Origin: Anaeromyces robustus
Lineage: Eukaryota > Neocallimastigomycota > Neocallimastigomycetes > Neocallimastigales > Neocallimastigaceae
Reading direction: 5' to 3'
Assembly (NCBI GenBank): GCA_002104895.1
Contig: MCFG01000093.1
Span: 1 to 64,000, forward strand
Length of the DNA stretch: 64,000 nucleotides
The notes beneath the pieces were generated by a model. That model worked only from the letters and a program-made list of their open reading frames with translations, did not search any database and was not told where the DNA came from. How positions within the stretch are numbered: position 1 is the stretch's first letter; the number at the start of each line of letters is the position of its first letter. Shown piece after piece: positions 41,701-54,787 of the stretch. The translations under genes were made by a program, and so were the position numbers.

Positions 41701-43083
41701 ATAACTTTAAACAAAGAGCTGGACAAAATCAACGTATGAAAACAATTAAAGAAAATATTGATAAAAGATTAGCTAATTTCAAACCTATTGTTATAGCTAA
41801 TGCAGATTCTAAATCTACTTCTGATACTTCGAGTTCATCTATAATATTAAGTAAATTCTTAGATGAAGGTGAAACTCGCTTTAAAAATTTAGAAAATAAA
41901 TATAAAAAAGAAATTGATGAACTTAAAAATCATTATGATAAGAAAATGAAAGAACAAATGGAAGATTTAAATAATAAAATATCTAATGATAAAACAGAAT
42001 TAGAACAATTAAAAGATAAATATGAAACTTTATTAAAAGAAAAAGAAAATGATATGAATGAAAAAGATAAAGTTATTGAAGAATTAAAGAATAATTATAT
42101 AAAAGAAAGAAGTAATAACAATTCCATAATAAAGCAAAATGAAGAACAAAAAGAAAAATTATCTAATTTAGAAGAAAAATACTATCAAATGCTACATCAA
42201 ATAAATAGTGATGGTAAGTAGATATGTATATTATAAATATTTAATAGAAAAAAAATTTTTTTTCATAATTTGAAATTTTTATTTTAGAAATATTATAATA
42301 ATTAATTTATATATATACATATTATAAATAAATTATATAAATATATTGTATAAATTTGTATTAATATTTATATCATAATAAATAGAAAATAATAAATTAA
42401 TGGACGAAGTTCTTTCAAATAAAGATAACACAAAGAGTCTCGGAGATATACAAATTAATTCAGATCATAATCTTTCCACATCAAATCTTAATAAAGATAA
42501 TAACAATAATCATAAAGAAAATAATAAATCACCAATTCATAATGAATTGGCCAGTATTATTAATGAAAATAATAATATTGGTAGAGAAATATTTAAGATG
42601 AATGAAGAAAATAAAAAATTAATTAAGTTATTACAAGCCTTCACAACATCCTCTAATATTTCAACAGAAAAGAAAAGGAATTTAGAAGCTTATATTTCTA
42701 GTCAAGCAGCTTTATTAAATGATGCCAAAAGAATATTTGTAGAAGAATATAATAAAATGAAGAATATGGAAAGTGAAATTAGTACTCTTAAATATAATAA
42801 TAGTTATATTAAAAAGAAGCTAATGGAATGCCGCGAAAATGAATTTAGAATGAAATTACAATCTTCAAATGACAAATATCTTTTACATACCCTTGCTTCT
42901 TCTGTTAATATTAAAAGAAATTTAAATACAACTGCTCATCAAAATGTGCAAAAGCATAGTTCTACAGGAAATTTATTAGGAAATAGTAAACCTGTTAGAA
43001 GACCAAATTTTGATAATTATGGTAAAGATGCTAAGATAGCACCAAAATGGAAACATCATGAAGACACCTGTAATCAGCAATAA
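32755..43083 (+). CDS. Giant coiled-coil protein with 22-residue repeats
   Basis: Five exons fit in phase: 32755-32787, 33119-33224, 33496-34733, 34947-42213 and 42386-43083, giving 3113 residues. Residues 1-400 are Ser/Asn-rich and look disordered. Residues 400-500 form a small possibly folded region (VPVNIKNYMLNIINNYM to WLLSFERLKNREK). Ordinary coiled coil follows to about 940. From about 945 to 2645 the protein is made of roughly 75 copies of a 22-residue unit, approximately IxELNxKHQEEIxxLxxxNExK. Hydrophobic or core positions 1, 4, 8, 12, 15 and 19 follow 3-4-4 spacing, the hendecad pattern, rather than heptads. Position 8 is usually His or Tyr and position 19 usually Asn. A basic segment (about 2670-2740) precedes more coiled coil; the last exon adds about 230 polar, helical residues. 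Donors at 42214 (GTAAGT) and 34734 (GTAAAT) replace apparent stops, so the pieces form one gene. No homologue recognised; a structural or scaffold role (basal body, spindle pole, Golgi tether) is only inferred. Confidence 0.85.
36400..41500 (+). repeat. Coding array of 66-bp (22-residue) repeats
   Basis: Within the giant coiled-coil gene, consecutive units such as INELNNKHQEELMSLNNE, INELIDNHHKEIVNLKTQ and IDTLNKKHQDEINDLNRK start exactly 22 residues apart for long stretches, with rare shorter units (for example one of 18). DNA copies have diverged widely while the protein pattern persists, which points to old duplication under selection on the coil. About 75 copies is an estimate from 5.1 kb divided by 66 bp. 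Confidence 0.85.
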
Positions 43084-43631
43084 ACAAAATAAATTCTTTT
43101 TTCTTTTTTTAATATTAATATATTAATTATATATACATGTACATATTTAAATCACATTTTAAAAATTAATTAAAAAATTATAATTACTAAAAATTTTATT
43201 TTTACTTTTTATTATATTAATTTTTAAATTGAGATTTATATATTAAAAGTATAGTTTAACTCATATATATAAAGTTTTTTATATATATAATAGAAATTTA
43301 TGATTTAGTATAAAATAAATGATTTATTCTTATATTAATTTATTATTTTATTTATTGTTACTACTTCTTATCATTTAAATATTACTCAATAAATGATATA
43401 GAAGTCGGTATATTATTATAACCCAATTGTATAAATATTCATTAACAAAATTTTGTTTTATAAAACATAAAAAAAAAAAAATTAAAATAAATATTACTAT
43501 TAAATATATAAAGTTTTTTATTATTTATTTATGTTAATTATAATAGCTTTTATTTGATATTTTTTAAAGAAACAAAAAAATTAATAACAATATAAAAAAA
43601 TAAGTATTGAATTTTATAAATTATTAGAATA

Positions 43632-43670
<39 letters not shown>

Positions 43671-43707
43671 TATTTAGAAAATAAATTAATATATTTTTAT
43701 TAAACTT

Positions 43708-43762
<55 letters not shown>

Positions 43763-43907
43763 TTGTTGTTGTTGTTGTCGTTGCTGTTGTTGTTTGTTTG
43801 TTTGTTTGTTTGTTTTGCTTTTGTTTTCTAAAGATAAATAAATTATATACATATTCATTTTTATCAAAAGATAATATAATAAAAAAATTATAAAATATAT
43901 TAGTTAT
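43084..43907. other. Convergent intergenic region, homopolymer-rich
   Basis: This is the spacer between the 3' ends of the giant coiled-coil gene and TAF6. It contains a poly-A run (about 43642-43668), then a poly-T run of about 50 bp running into TTG and TTTG repeats (43715-43817). No gene is seen. Confidence 0.75.
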
Positions 43908-44147
43908 TTATTCAGTTTGGTTCGATTCTGTAATCATTTCATAAAATGGTTCACCCATATAGCCATATTTATCAATTAAATAGTTTTTATAGCTCTCTGA
44001 ACTATTTCCTGATTTAAGATAATCATTGTATTCTTGAATAATAAGTTTCCTACATGTTTTCTATTAAATAAATAAATAAATTATTATATAGTATATATAA
44101 TAGAATGAAATTGTTATTATTATTACTATTTATTATTATTATTATTA

Positions 44148-44203
<56 letters not shown>

Positions 44204-46229
44204 GATGTTGTTGTTCATATAACGTACTAGTAAAGCATTTTGACAACGCTTAGCTTCTTCAATTTTTGATGGTTTGGACCCTGACTTTATTTCATTTTCT
44301 ATTCTTGCTGAGAATGGTTTTATAATTGGTAATATTAAAACTTTGATTACTTCATCCCCTAATAATGATAAACCAATAATTGCACCATAACTTGTAGTAA
44401 ATGGTTTTCCTGGATCCATAATAGCATGTAATAAAGTTTTAGAAACACGAGGTTGTAATGTATGATAGGCAGATCCAAATTGAGTACATATTAAAGCAAC
44501 TAACGATGCAGCATAATCACGTAATGCCCAATGATCTTCAGATGCTTTTTCTCCTATATGTTTCGTAACAACACATGTCAATATGGATGGCATAAGTTGA
44601 TGCAACTATATTTTTTAAATTATAAAAAAAAATAATGATTATTTTAATAAAATACTTTTAATTATATATATTATTATTATATAATAATTCATTATTAAAT
44701 ACTAACATATGGTTCCATATAAATATGTGTATTTTCTAATAGTGATCCAATCATTTTCATTACAGACCATAAAACTTGAAGATTCTTTCTGTTTTTAGTA
44801 ACCTTTAATTAAATTTAGTTAAATATAAATAAATAAATAAATAAAAATAAATAAATAGATTGAAAAAGTATTAAAATAAAAGTATTATTAAATGAGAAGA
44901 CCCTAATTTTGCAAAACAACTTACATTTTCAATAATAAATTTAACAAAGTATGGAACTAATTGATGAATACCAGGATCTTGTTTTAAACTATCAAATACA
45001 GCTTGTTGAAGTGATTTATCTGAACTAACAACTGATTCTGTTAATTTTTCATAATAAATTCTTAATTCTTTTGAAAGCATATTTTGAACAATATTGGTAG
45101 AAGATTTATCTTGTTGTAATAATAATTTATCATTGGATGCTTGCTTTTTAAGAATTTCAACTTATAATAATTTTTATTTATTATAATATTTAATATTAAT
45201 AAGGTATTTATTATGGAATAAAATAATTAATTTAATAAATAGTAAAATTTATTATTATAATTCTAAAAGTTAAAAAATAATAATTACTTTCTTGAGGACT
45301 TGGATTTTGTGGAATAGCAGGTTGAATACCTTCAATAGCAAGCCAATGGCCTTATATATAAATATATATGGTTTTAATTTTAAATTTTTTTAAATATATA
45401 TATATATAGTTATATATATTTAAAAATACATAAATATTATATACCTGTAAAAGTTACATCTAATGGTACTGGTGGTAATGGTATATTTATTAAATCATCT
45501 AATGATAATTCTTCATCATCAGCATAATAAATATCTTGTCCAACAACAGGTTGAAATCGCATCTCTTCCTTTGAATTAAGGCCATACATTGGCTTTACAT
45601 TATATATTATTAATATATTATTTATTCATATTTCAATAAAACTAAAAACATTCAATAAAATATTATTTAATAATTACCTCAACATTTCTAACTCTTAAAG
45701 CATTATTAATATCACTTGTAGTTAATATATCTCTATGGGAATGTCTCATAAATTTTCTTGCTTCCTAAAATTTAGAAGTACATTTTAAAAATTTGATATG
45801 AATTAAAAAATATACTTATATACATATAATTATATAATTTAAGAAATATTGTATTATTCTTTATAATACATATTTATAAATCTAGTGAATTTATTATATA
45901 TATGTATAATTAAATAATATATATAATATTATATATAAAATATGTCTATGTACAATTAAATGTTTTATATAATTTTATAACTAAAATATGGTTATTTAAA
46001 TTAAATGATCATTATATTGATATAATTTTATATGTTTCAAATAATTAATGGACAAATTATTTGTTTCAAACTCATTCAAAAAGTAATTCTTATTAATTCA
46101 AATCTTTATAATAATAAAAAAAGAAGAAAAAATTAAAATTAAAATTAAAAAAAAAAAAACTAATGTGAACATTTCACTTTTTTTTGTTGATATTTATTTA
46201 TTTATTTTTTTCTATATATTGTATTGATT

Positions 46230-46265
<36 letters not shown>

Positions 46266-46833
46266 TTGATTTATCATAAATTTGTTTCATCTAATTTTAT
46301 AACAATTATAAATCATATATATTTACTTCAGCAATTTCTCTTATTCTGTATTCAACATCTTGTGCTAATAATTTTGCCTTTTATATATATGTAAAATTAA
46401 ATATTTTATTTTAATATATGTATAAGTATTATAAAAAAAATATAAAAAAAATTATATATATATATATATATATATAAAGAATTAGATATAATTAATATAA
46501 ATTATTTATATATATATTTGAATTTAATAAAAAAAAGTAATGAGCTTTATGATTTTCTCTTTTTTTTTTTTTTTTTAATTTTATAAATGGAGTAATAATT
46601 TACCGCTGAATCTGAAATTTCTACACCTGCACTTTCACCAGCAGACTATTAGAATAATTAAAAAAAAATTGAATAAAATAATAAATAATTTGTTATAATT
46701 CAAAATTAAAATGCAATTAATAACTTTTTTAATTATATATTTGTGTATAAATTTTAATTTTCATGGTTATGCTATACTACGTGAAAATTACTTTTATTAG
46801 ATTAGTAGATAAAACACTCAACTGATCTGACAT
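43908..46833 (-). CDS. TAF6: TFIID subunit TAF6
   Basis: Ten exons join in phase: 46833-46792, 46645-46604, 46377-46327, 45764-45678, 45592-45445, 45350-45288, 45160-44925, 44802-44707, 44605-44228 and 44060-43908, giving 431 residues. Residues 1-72 are the histone fold that pairs with TAF9 (SAGVEISDSAAKLLAQDVEY, then HRDILTTSDINNALRVRNVE). A conserved linker follows (LINIPLPPVPLD, then HWLAIEGIQPAIP). Residues from about 180 form the TAF6 C-terminal HEAT domain (ELRIYYEKLTE, LVPYFVKFI, LMPSILTCVV, DHWALRDYAASLVA, YGAIIGLSLLGDEVIK). TAF6 is a core scaffold of TFIID and, in fungi, SAGA. Exon 9 ends at a GTACGT donor. An AAT array just inside intron 9 would otherwise extend the frame as poly-Asn; splicing restores NALLKTCRKLI, which lines up with animal TAF6. 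The protein lacks the long Pro/Ser tail of animal TAF6. Intron 3 is unusually long (561 bp). Confidence 0.95.
44129..44202. repeat. (AAT)n array inside TAF6 intron 9
   Basis: About 24 ATT units on the plus strand (AAT on the coding strand), located 26 bases downstream of the intron 9 donor. The array is in frame with exon 9, so unspliced translation reads as poly-Asn. Confidence 0.9.
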
Positions 46834-47271
46834 TTCTTTTTATTAAAAGTTAAAAATGAAAAAATCAATAAGAAATCAATATCATTTATATAATCACGTG
46901 TTTAATGATGAAATCATTTAATTATTAAAATATAACATAAAACTATGAAATTAAAAATTAAAATAAAATAATTAAAATATTACTTACTAAGTAAATTATT
47001 ATTATTAAAGTTTTCAAGATATAGTTTTTCATTAAATAGGCTTACAGAAAAAAATTTCCTTAAACTTTAAATATTCCTGAATAAATCAATTAAAAATATT
47101 AAAAATCTGTATTTCTTAAACTTAAAATTAAAATATATTTATAAAAAATATATAAAAAATAACACTCTTTAATATCAAAAAATAAAAAAAATTATAGAAA
47201 AGAGATATTTATAAGTAATAATTTCTAACATTAAAAATTAAAATAACATACACATATAATTATAAGAAAAT
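46834..47271. promoter_or_regulatory. Divergent promoter region between TAF6 and a CFAP77-like gene
   Basis: These 438 bp separate the two divergent start codons, so both promoters and 5' leaders must fit here. The sequence is AT-rich with no motif I can name confidently. Confidence 0.4.
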
Positions 47272-48272
<1,001 letters not shown>

Positions 48273-49230
48273 ATTAGAAGAAAAAAAATTACATCAATGT
48301 ACTAAAGAAAAAAATCTATCATAACAAATAAACTAACAATAAAAAAAAAATTTTTTTTGACGTAAAATTAATTACATAACAATAAAACAATTAAAACAAT
48401 TTTTTTATGAAAAAAAATAAAAAAAAAAAAAAAAAAAAGAAAGAGAAAAAAGAAACATTTACATTTAAAATAAAATATTATATGTATTTTAATTATATAT
48501 GATTTTATTACATATCAATCATTTTTTTTTTGTTAAAGTTTTCCATTTAAAGATTTATAAAATTATTCTAACAAATGTTATATTAAATTATTTTATTTTT
48601 AATTCATTATCATTTTTAAATTTTTATAGAATATTTATTAATGTAAATATAATAACAAAATAAATAATAATAAATAATAATAATATAATAAAAAATATAA
48701 AATAATAAATATTAATTAACAATTTATTTGTTTTTAATACATTTTTTAGTAATATTTTTTTATTTTATTTATATTTTTTTTTTTTTTTTTTTTTTGGAAT
48801 TTATTGATAAAAAATATGTTATACGTATTTTGTATTTAATAAAAAATAATTTAATAATATTATAATTAATATAAATATAAGGAATAATATTACATTAATA
48901 CAAATATAAATTTATGTTTTTATAAATTTCTCTTATTTTTGATATTATTATTATTATTTAATTTTTAAAAAATATAAGAAAAAAAAATAAATTCTTATTT
49001 ATTTATTTAAATTTATTTTTTGTAGTCAATTTATTTTTATAATAAAAGGATTTTAATATAAAATGCTATATGTATTTTATATATGCATTTAATAAAATAT
49101 CACTTAATAATAAAAGTCAATATTAATAATTGTAAATTTCTTTTGTGTGTTTTTTTTTTTTTTTTTGTTTGTTTGTTTATTTGTTTGCTTGCTTATTTGA
49201 ATTATTTAATAAATTATATTATTAAATCAA
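48273..49230. other. Convergent intergenic region
   Basis: The 3' flanks of the CFAP77-like gene and the M50B-like gene. AT-rich with poly-A near 48417-48439, poly-T at 48777-48795 and a TTTG tract near 49150-49190. No gene is seen. Confidence 0.7.
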
Positions 49231-50297
49231 TTAAAACATAGTATTTGGATTGTTATCTCTATCTCTGAAAGTGTATAAAGCTAATACAATAGCAAGAACT
49301 AAAATGATTAATGAATATATGAACCAGAAGAATCCCCAAACTTGGGCTGGCATACAACCATGGCAGAATAATTTGGCAAATTTTGATGCATCAGACTCAT
49401 TAATTTTATGTAGTACTACATCTTCAACAATATCCCAGAGTGAATAGAAGCAGCTCATAACACTAATAAAATAATCATAATAATAATCATAATAATAATC
49501 ATAATAATAATATTAACAAATGAATAATTAGTATTTTAATATATTCTCTTTATTTCATTATAATTTTTAAAACATTTAATATTATACTATATAATATAAT
49601 AATATATAATAATAATATATAAAAAGAACAAAAGTATATATATTGTAGTTTTATTTAAATTTATATATTTCATATATACTTTACCCTAAGAATAAGACAA
49701 CGTATATTAAGTATTTACCGCCTTCTAAGTACCATGCTAAAGCAATTAAACCAACAAATATAACAGTAATAATTCTAGCAATCCAATTTTTAGCATACCA
49801 TAATAATAATATCATAGAAATACCAATGACAATAGCACAGATTTTACTAGCTTGTTCATTAAAACCACAAAAAATCATAAGAGCACCAAATATAGAACTA
49901 CCAATATAACCAGCTGGAAGGGTAGCCCACCTTTTACCACCTCTCATAACAGTGCTACCACCTTCATCTGCATCAATCTTAATTGATTCAATTTTTGCAC
50001 CAGTTAATTTTCCAGCTATAGCATGAGATAATTCATGAAGACCAACAGTAAATATCTTATTTTTTAATTATAGGAATAATATAAAATTTTAAAAAATATT
50101 TTTTTATAAATTATTAAATATTAATTAAAATATATTCTAAATTGAACTTTATATATTACTTTAAATGGCCATAAAATGGTATTTAAATATTTAACGTTCC
50201 AAAAGATTAAAATGACCACAAAATATATTGCAATAATAACTAAAGTTGTAGTTTGACTTTTTGTAGGCTTAAAATCTTCTGATTGAATTGGAGCCAT
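49231..50297 (-). CDS. Peptidase M50B-like membrane metalloprotease
   Basis: Three exons, 50297-50160, 50055-49685 and 49462-49231, join in phase to give 246 residues. An N-terminal membrane helix (TTTLVIIAIYFVVILIFW) is followed at residues 53-57 by HELSH, the HExxH zinc site, in the context TVGLHELSHAIAGKLTG. Further hydrophobic segments lie at about 88-108, 112-130, 136-152, 157-175 and 210-235. The stretch WYLEGGKYLIY is probably the second metal-ligand region, followed by a well-kept VMSCFYSLWDIVED and KINESDASKFAKL. This matches the M50B-like family found in fungi and plants, related to site-2 proteases. It probably acts within an internal membrane; substrate unknown. The catalytic motif is intact. 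Convergent with the CFAP77-like gene. Confidence 0.88.
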
Positions 50298-51609
50298 GAC
50301 TTTTATTATTAAATTTTTTAAATTTACTTATTGTATTTATTTATTCCTTATTTATTTTTAAATAAATTTATATATTTAAAAAAAAGAATAATTATAATTA
50401 TAATTATAATAATAATAATAATAATAATAATATAACAGCATTATTAATATATTATTAACATATTAATATAATAAATTTATATTTATTTTATTATTTTTAT
50501 TTGTAATTGAACAATTTTATAAATATGTTTTCTTTTTTTTTTTTTTTTTTATTCTATTCATTTACTTAAATTATATAATTATAAATGTATATTTTATAAT
50601 TAAATAAATAACCTACTTTTTAAAGAGTTTATATATATAATATTATTTTTAATTTTATGTTATTTTATTAATCTTTTTAATTTATTAAAAAATTAAGATT
50701 AATTTATGTAATTAATTCTTTCAAGAAAAAAATGTTAAAATAAAGAATTCACCTTTTATATGTTTTTAACTTTTTTTGTCATTTTTTAACAATATTAACC
50801 AATAATTTCTAAATAATATTCTCTCTTTTTTTAATAATTCTATATTATTTATGAAATTTATATAGCATTATTATAAAATTTCAATATAAAATATATTATA
50901 AATAAAAATATTATTATATTATTATTATTATATTATTATATTATTTTTTACAAGAAATTAAATAATTTGTAACTAATTATAACTATTTTAATATAAATAT
51001 ATTATATTAAGAATGACATTATTAATTTATTTTCTTATATTATTAATATATTTATAAATATATTACTAAGATATATAAAAATATATATATATTTCGTTAC
51101 AGAATAGTTTGAACATTCTTTGTAATACCTTTATTATTTTATTGTATATAATATAAACTATTAATTAATAAAATTCATATAATATTCAATCTTATTTACT
51201 ATATAAAAATTAAAATTTTAATAATCTGTGGCAATAAAAATTTTATATTATTTTAGTTTATTATATTTATTATGGTTATTATATATATTAATTATTTTAA
51301 AAGACGGTATGTAGATATTGCCTTAGTTACCGTTATATTTGTTAGAATATATCATATATACTTTTAAATATATGTATGTATAAGCCACACATGTAATTTA
51401 AGAAATTATAATATTTGTTTCGAAATTAGTATTTTTCTTATATACTATAAAAAATGAAATTTTTTTGATTATTTATATAACTTTATTTATTAATAAAATT
51501 TAATTAAGACCATACAAAATTAAAAAAAACTAATAAAAATATTAAAGATAAAATTTTGTAATATTATTTAGATATAAAATCAATATATAGGAAAGTTATT
51601 ATCATTTTT

Positions 51610-52045
51610 AGAATAATTTTAACTTACTGTCTTGTTCTACAATATTATCAATAATTTGTTTGATTATAAAGCTTATTGAATCTCTTTTGATATCCCTATT
51701 CTAAAAATATTTATAATCAGTAATAGAAATCTTACATGCTTTATTACAATTAGTGTTTGAGTCATTTCCAATTTCATTGCATTTATTGAAGTTGATAAAA
51801 AATCTTATAATTATTGACTGAAAATCGTCAATGAAATAATTTTCGAATCACTTCTTTGAAATATAATACGCATTTAAACATACCTCTTTGAAAAAAAGGT
51901 ATGTTTAAATGCGTATTATATAAATTTAGAAATTGTATTAGAAACTTTTTCGAAAATCTTAATAAGATTTATAAAAGAATGTGAAAAATTAAAATAGACT
52001 TTCTTAAATTGGAATACCATGACATCGGATATATAATAAAGTAAA
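51610..52045. pseudogene. Coding-like scraps flanking a palindrome
   Basis: On the minus strand, 51835-51715 reads DDFQSIIIRFFINFNKCNEI in one frame, and 51703-51626 reads NRDIKRDSISFIIKQIIDN in another. On the plus strand, 51901-52042 reads NCIRNFFENLNKIYKRM, a stop, then KIKIDFLKLEYHDIGYIIK. Composition is more protein-like than the surrounding spacer, but stops break each piece and I recognise no family. They may be remains of one or two genes facing away from the palindrome. Confidence 0.25.
51861..51921. repeat. Perfect 25-bp inverted repeat with 11-nt loop
   Basis: The left arm 51861-51885 (ATATAATACGCATTTAAACA then TACCT) is the exact reverse complement of 51897-51921. The loop is CTTTGAAAAAA. 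The arms include non-AT positions (ACGC, ACC), so the match is not a composition effect. Confidence 0.95.
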
Positions 52046-52116
52046 CTTTATTAAATAATTTAAATAAACTAATTCATTATTTTATAATTTATATTTTTAT
52101 TATTTATTTAATCTAT

Positions 52117-52153
<37 letters not shown>

Positions 52154-52427
52154 TTTATTCATTAAAATTGATGTTACAACCATTATATTTCAATTAATTA
52201 TGTCTAATATTGTAAACATTTAAAAAAATTTTTTTTTTTGACTATTGAGATTAAGATATAGATTAATCTATTCATTATTTTTTAATATTTAATTTTTAAT
52301 TATTTCATTTTTTTCAAGTTATTACTATAACTTAAATTTTGTTAATTAAATACTTGTACTTGCATTGTACTGATTTATATTTATATCCAAAATGTATATT
52401 TTTTTTTAATGGATATATTTTAAAAAA

Positions 52428-53885
52428 TTAAATATCTAATGAACCTTTAGTACTTGGAATATCATTTGAGCCACTTGGTTCAACAGCATTACGTATAGCT
52501 AATGCAAGAGCTTTAAAAGCAGATTCAGCTCTAATTAATGAGATTTTATTTTAATGATAATATGATATTATAATGTGTAATTTATAAATAATATTAATAA
52601 AATATTATAATATTCTTAATTATGTTATTAATAATAGTAATAACAACAATAAATAAATATATACCTATGATGGTCATTATCACCACGAAGTGTATCAACA
52701 TGAAGGGTTATACATGCTGAATTTGCAAAAGATTGTAAAACATGTGGAATCATTTCACAAGATAAATCACCAACTTTTTCTCTCTTTAAACCTAAATCAA
52801 CAACACAACAAGGACGACCAGAAATATCAAGAACAGCTCTAGAAAGAGCCTATTATATATAAAAAATCAATAATCATAATAATAATGATGATAATATTGA
52901 TAATAATAATAATAGCAATAATTTTAATAATATAAATATCAATATTTTTTTTTTATAAAAAAAAAAATAAGCATATTAGTTTAATATAAATCTTTATTTA
53001 TAAATATAATAAAAAAAAATAAATATAGTAAAAAAATAATCTTTTTTTAATAATTACTTCATCTAATGGAGCATAAGCATAACCAAAACGCTTAATACCT
53101 TTTGGAACATCAACTGCCTTTTTGAAAGCCATACCTAAAACAATAGCACAGTCTTCAGCAGAATGATGGTCATCAATATAGAGATCACCTTTACATTTAA
53201 GTTTTAATGACATTCGTCCATGCTTAGCTAAAGCTGTAAACATCTAATAAATATTTATATAAATAAAATTATGTTACATAAGTATTATAATACATAATAT
53301 AAATTTGAAAAAGTATTTACCAATAATATGAATATTTATTTTATTAATATAAAATTATATAAAAAATAATTATAATATTTTTATTAATATATATTAAATC
53401 TAAATCTTTTGTTAACTATATATATACAACTAATATACAATTAAAAAAAAAAAAAATTGCAAAATCATTATTGAAATCTCAAAAAAATCATTTGAAATTT
53501 AATTGACATTTTAATTTGATTGCAAAATTGAAATTAAAATTTTAATAATATTATAAAATTTAGAAATTTTGTCAAATTCACATATACTAATAATAATATA
53601 TATACTGATAATATATTATTTAATTGAATTTCAAGTTTTTTTTTTTTTTATTTTTTATTTTAAATTTATTTATTTATTATTAATTTTTTATATTTTATTT
53701 TATTTTATTTTATTATGATTTATATTTAATATAACATTATTTTATTTAAATCTTACATGATCCAAGAAACCAATACCAGTATCAATTTCAATTATTTGAT
53801 TTTCATATTGATTAAGTAAAAGTGAACATTGAATATCAGTTTCAAATGTTTTTCTATCAATGTTTACGAATTCTGTTAAGACCAT
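52428..53885 (-). CDS. HIS3: Imidazoleglycerol-phosphate dehydratase (HIS3)
   Basis: Four exons, 53885-53757, 53243-53058, 52849-52665 and 52530-52428, join in phase to give 200 residues, the usual length of the monofunctional fungal enzyme. It removes water from imidazole glycerol phosphate, the sixth step of histidine synthesis, using two manganese ions. Metal-binding motifs are present: GFLDHM at exon junction 1-2, DDHHSAEDC in exon 2, and [15 protein letters not shown] spanning exons 3-4. The C terminus IPSTKGSL is typical. The gene implies an organism that makes its own histidine. Exon 2 is followed by an intron with poly-A/T runs, and intron 1 is 513 bp. No sign of fusion to other his enzymes. 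Confidence 0.96.
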
Positions 53886-54526
53886 CTTTACTTATTATGT
53901 AATTTTTTATTAAATTTATTTTTTTATTTTTATTTTTATTTTTTTTTTATTTTTTTTTTTTATATTTTATTTTTTTTTTTTTTTATTTTATTTTATTTTA
54001 TTTTATTTTATATAAATTATTAGTTATTATAATCATATAAATAAATAATATGTGTAGTTTATATTTTTTTATAAACAAAAAATTAAAAATATATATATAG
54101 GAATACATTATAATATATCAATAGTTTTATATAATAAATTAAATCAATTTTGATCAAAATTTAAAAATTTAATTATTTTAATAAAATATATAAATTAGTA
54201 ATATAAATAAAAATTATTTTAAAATTGTTTTTTTCGGTTTCATATTTGAATTTTGATATTTTTTGATATCTTTAATCATAATTTTCCAACCATAAAATTT
54301 ATTGGTCTATTAAATCAAATATATAAAAAAAAATAAGATATTATTTTTTTATAAATATTTAAATATAAAATATTAAAATGTTAATTATATACACTTTAAA
54401 AAAAAAAAAAAAAAAAAAACACTATTTATTATTATTATTTTGGAAAATATTATTATTTTATTTTTATTTTAATGTGCATAATTTTTTTTAATTATTTTTT
54501 AATATATATTTAATTTTGTTGTGATT

Positions 54527-54560
<34 letters not shown>

Positions 54561-54787
54561 AAATAAAATACATATTATTTTTATTTTATTTTTAATTCTT
54601 TATATTTTTTTTATATTCATTATTTTTAAAAAATATATATACCATTTTATTTATAAATATATATTTGTAATTTATATATATTTTAATCACTAAGATATTG
54701 GAATAACTAAAATTTAAGATTTTTTTCAATGAGTTATTAAAGAAATAAAAAGGAGAAAATGAAAAAACTTATATTAGATTAACAAGC
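53886..54787. other. AT-rich spacer between HIS3 and HSP70
   Basis: It holds the HIS3 promoter side and the HSP70 3' flank. It contains TTTTA-type tracts at about 53920-54012 and poly-A at about 54399-54419. No gene is seen. Confidence 0.7.

Larger units (their letters stand above)
50298..52427. other. AT-rich intergenic region with a strong palindrome
   Basis: About 2.1 kb between the M50B-like gene and HIS3. Most is AT-rich spacer. The part at 51600-52040 is less repetitive and holds a perfect inverted repeat and coding-like scraps on both sides (separate entries). A TTTA array lies at about 52110-52155. Confidence 0.6.

Noticed and set aside
35031-42221. Giant coil starting at the ATG at 35031 as its own gene
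   Set aside because: The frame is open upstream to an acceptor at 34946 and joins the preceding exon in phase, so this ATG is internal.
44126-44227. Poly-Asn C terminus for TAF6
   Set aside because: A GTACGT donor at 44227 removes it. The next exon restores the conserved helix and supplies a normal stop.
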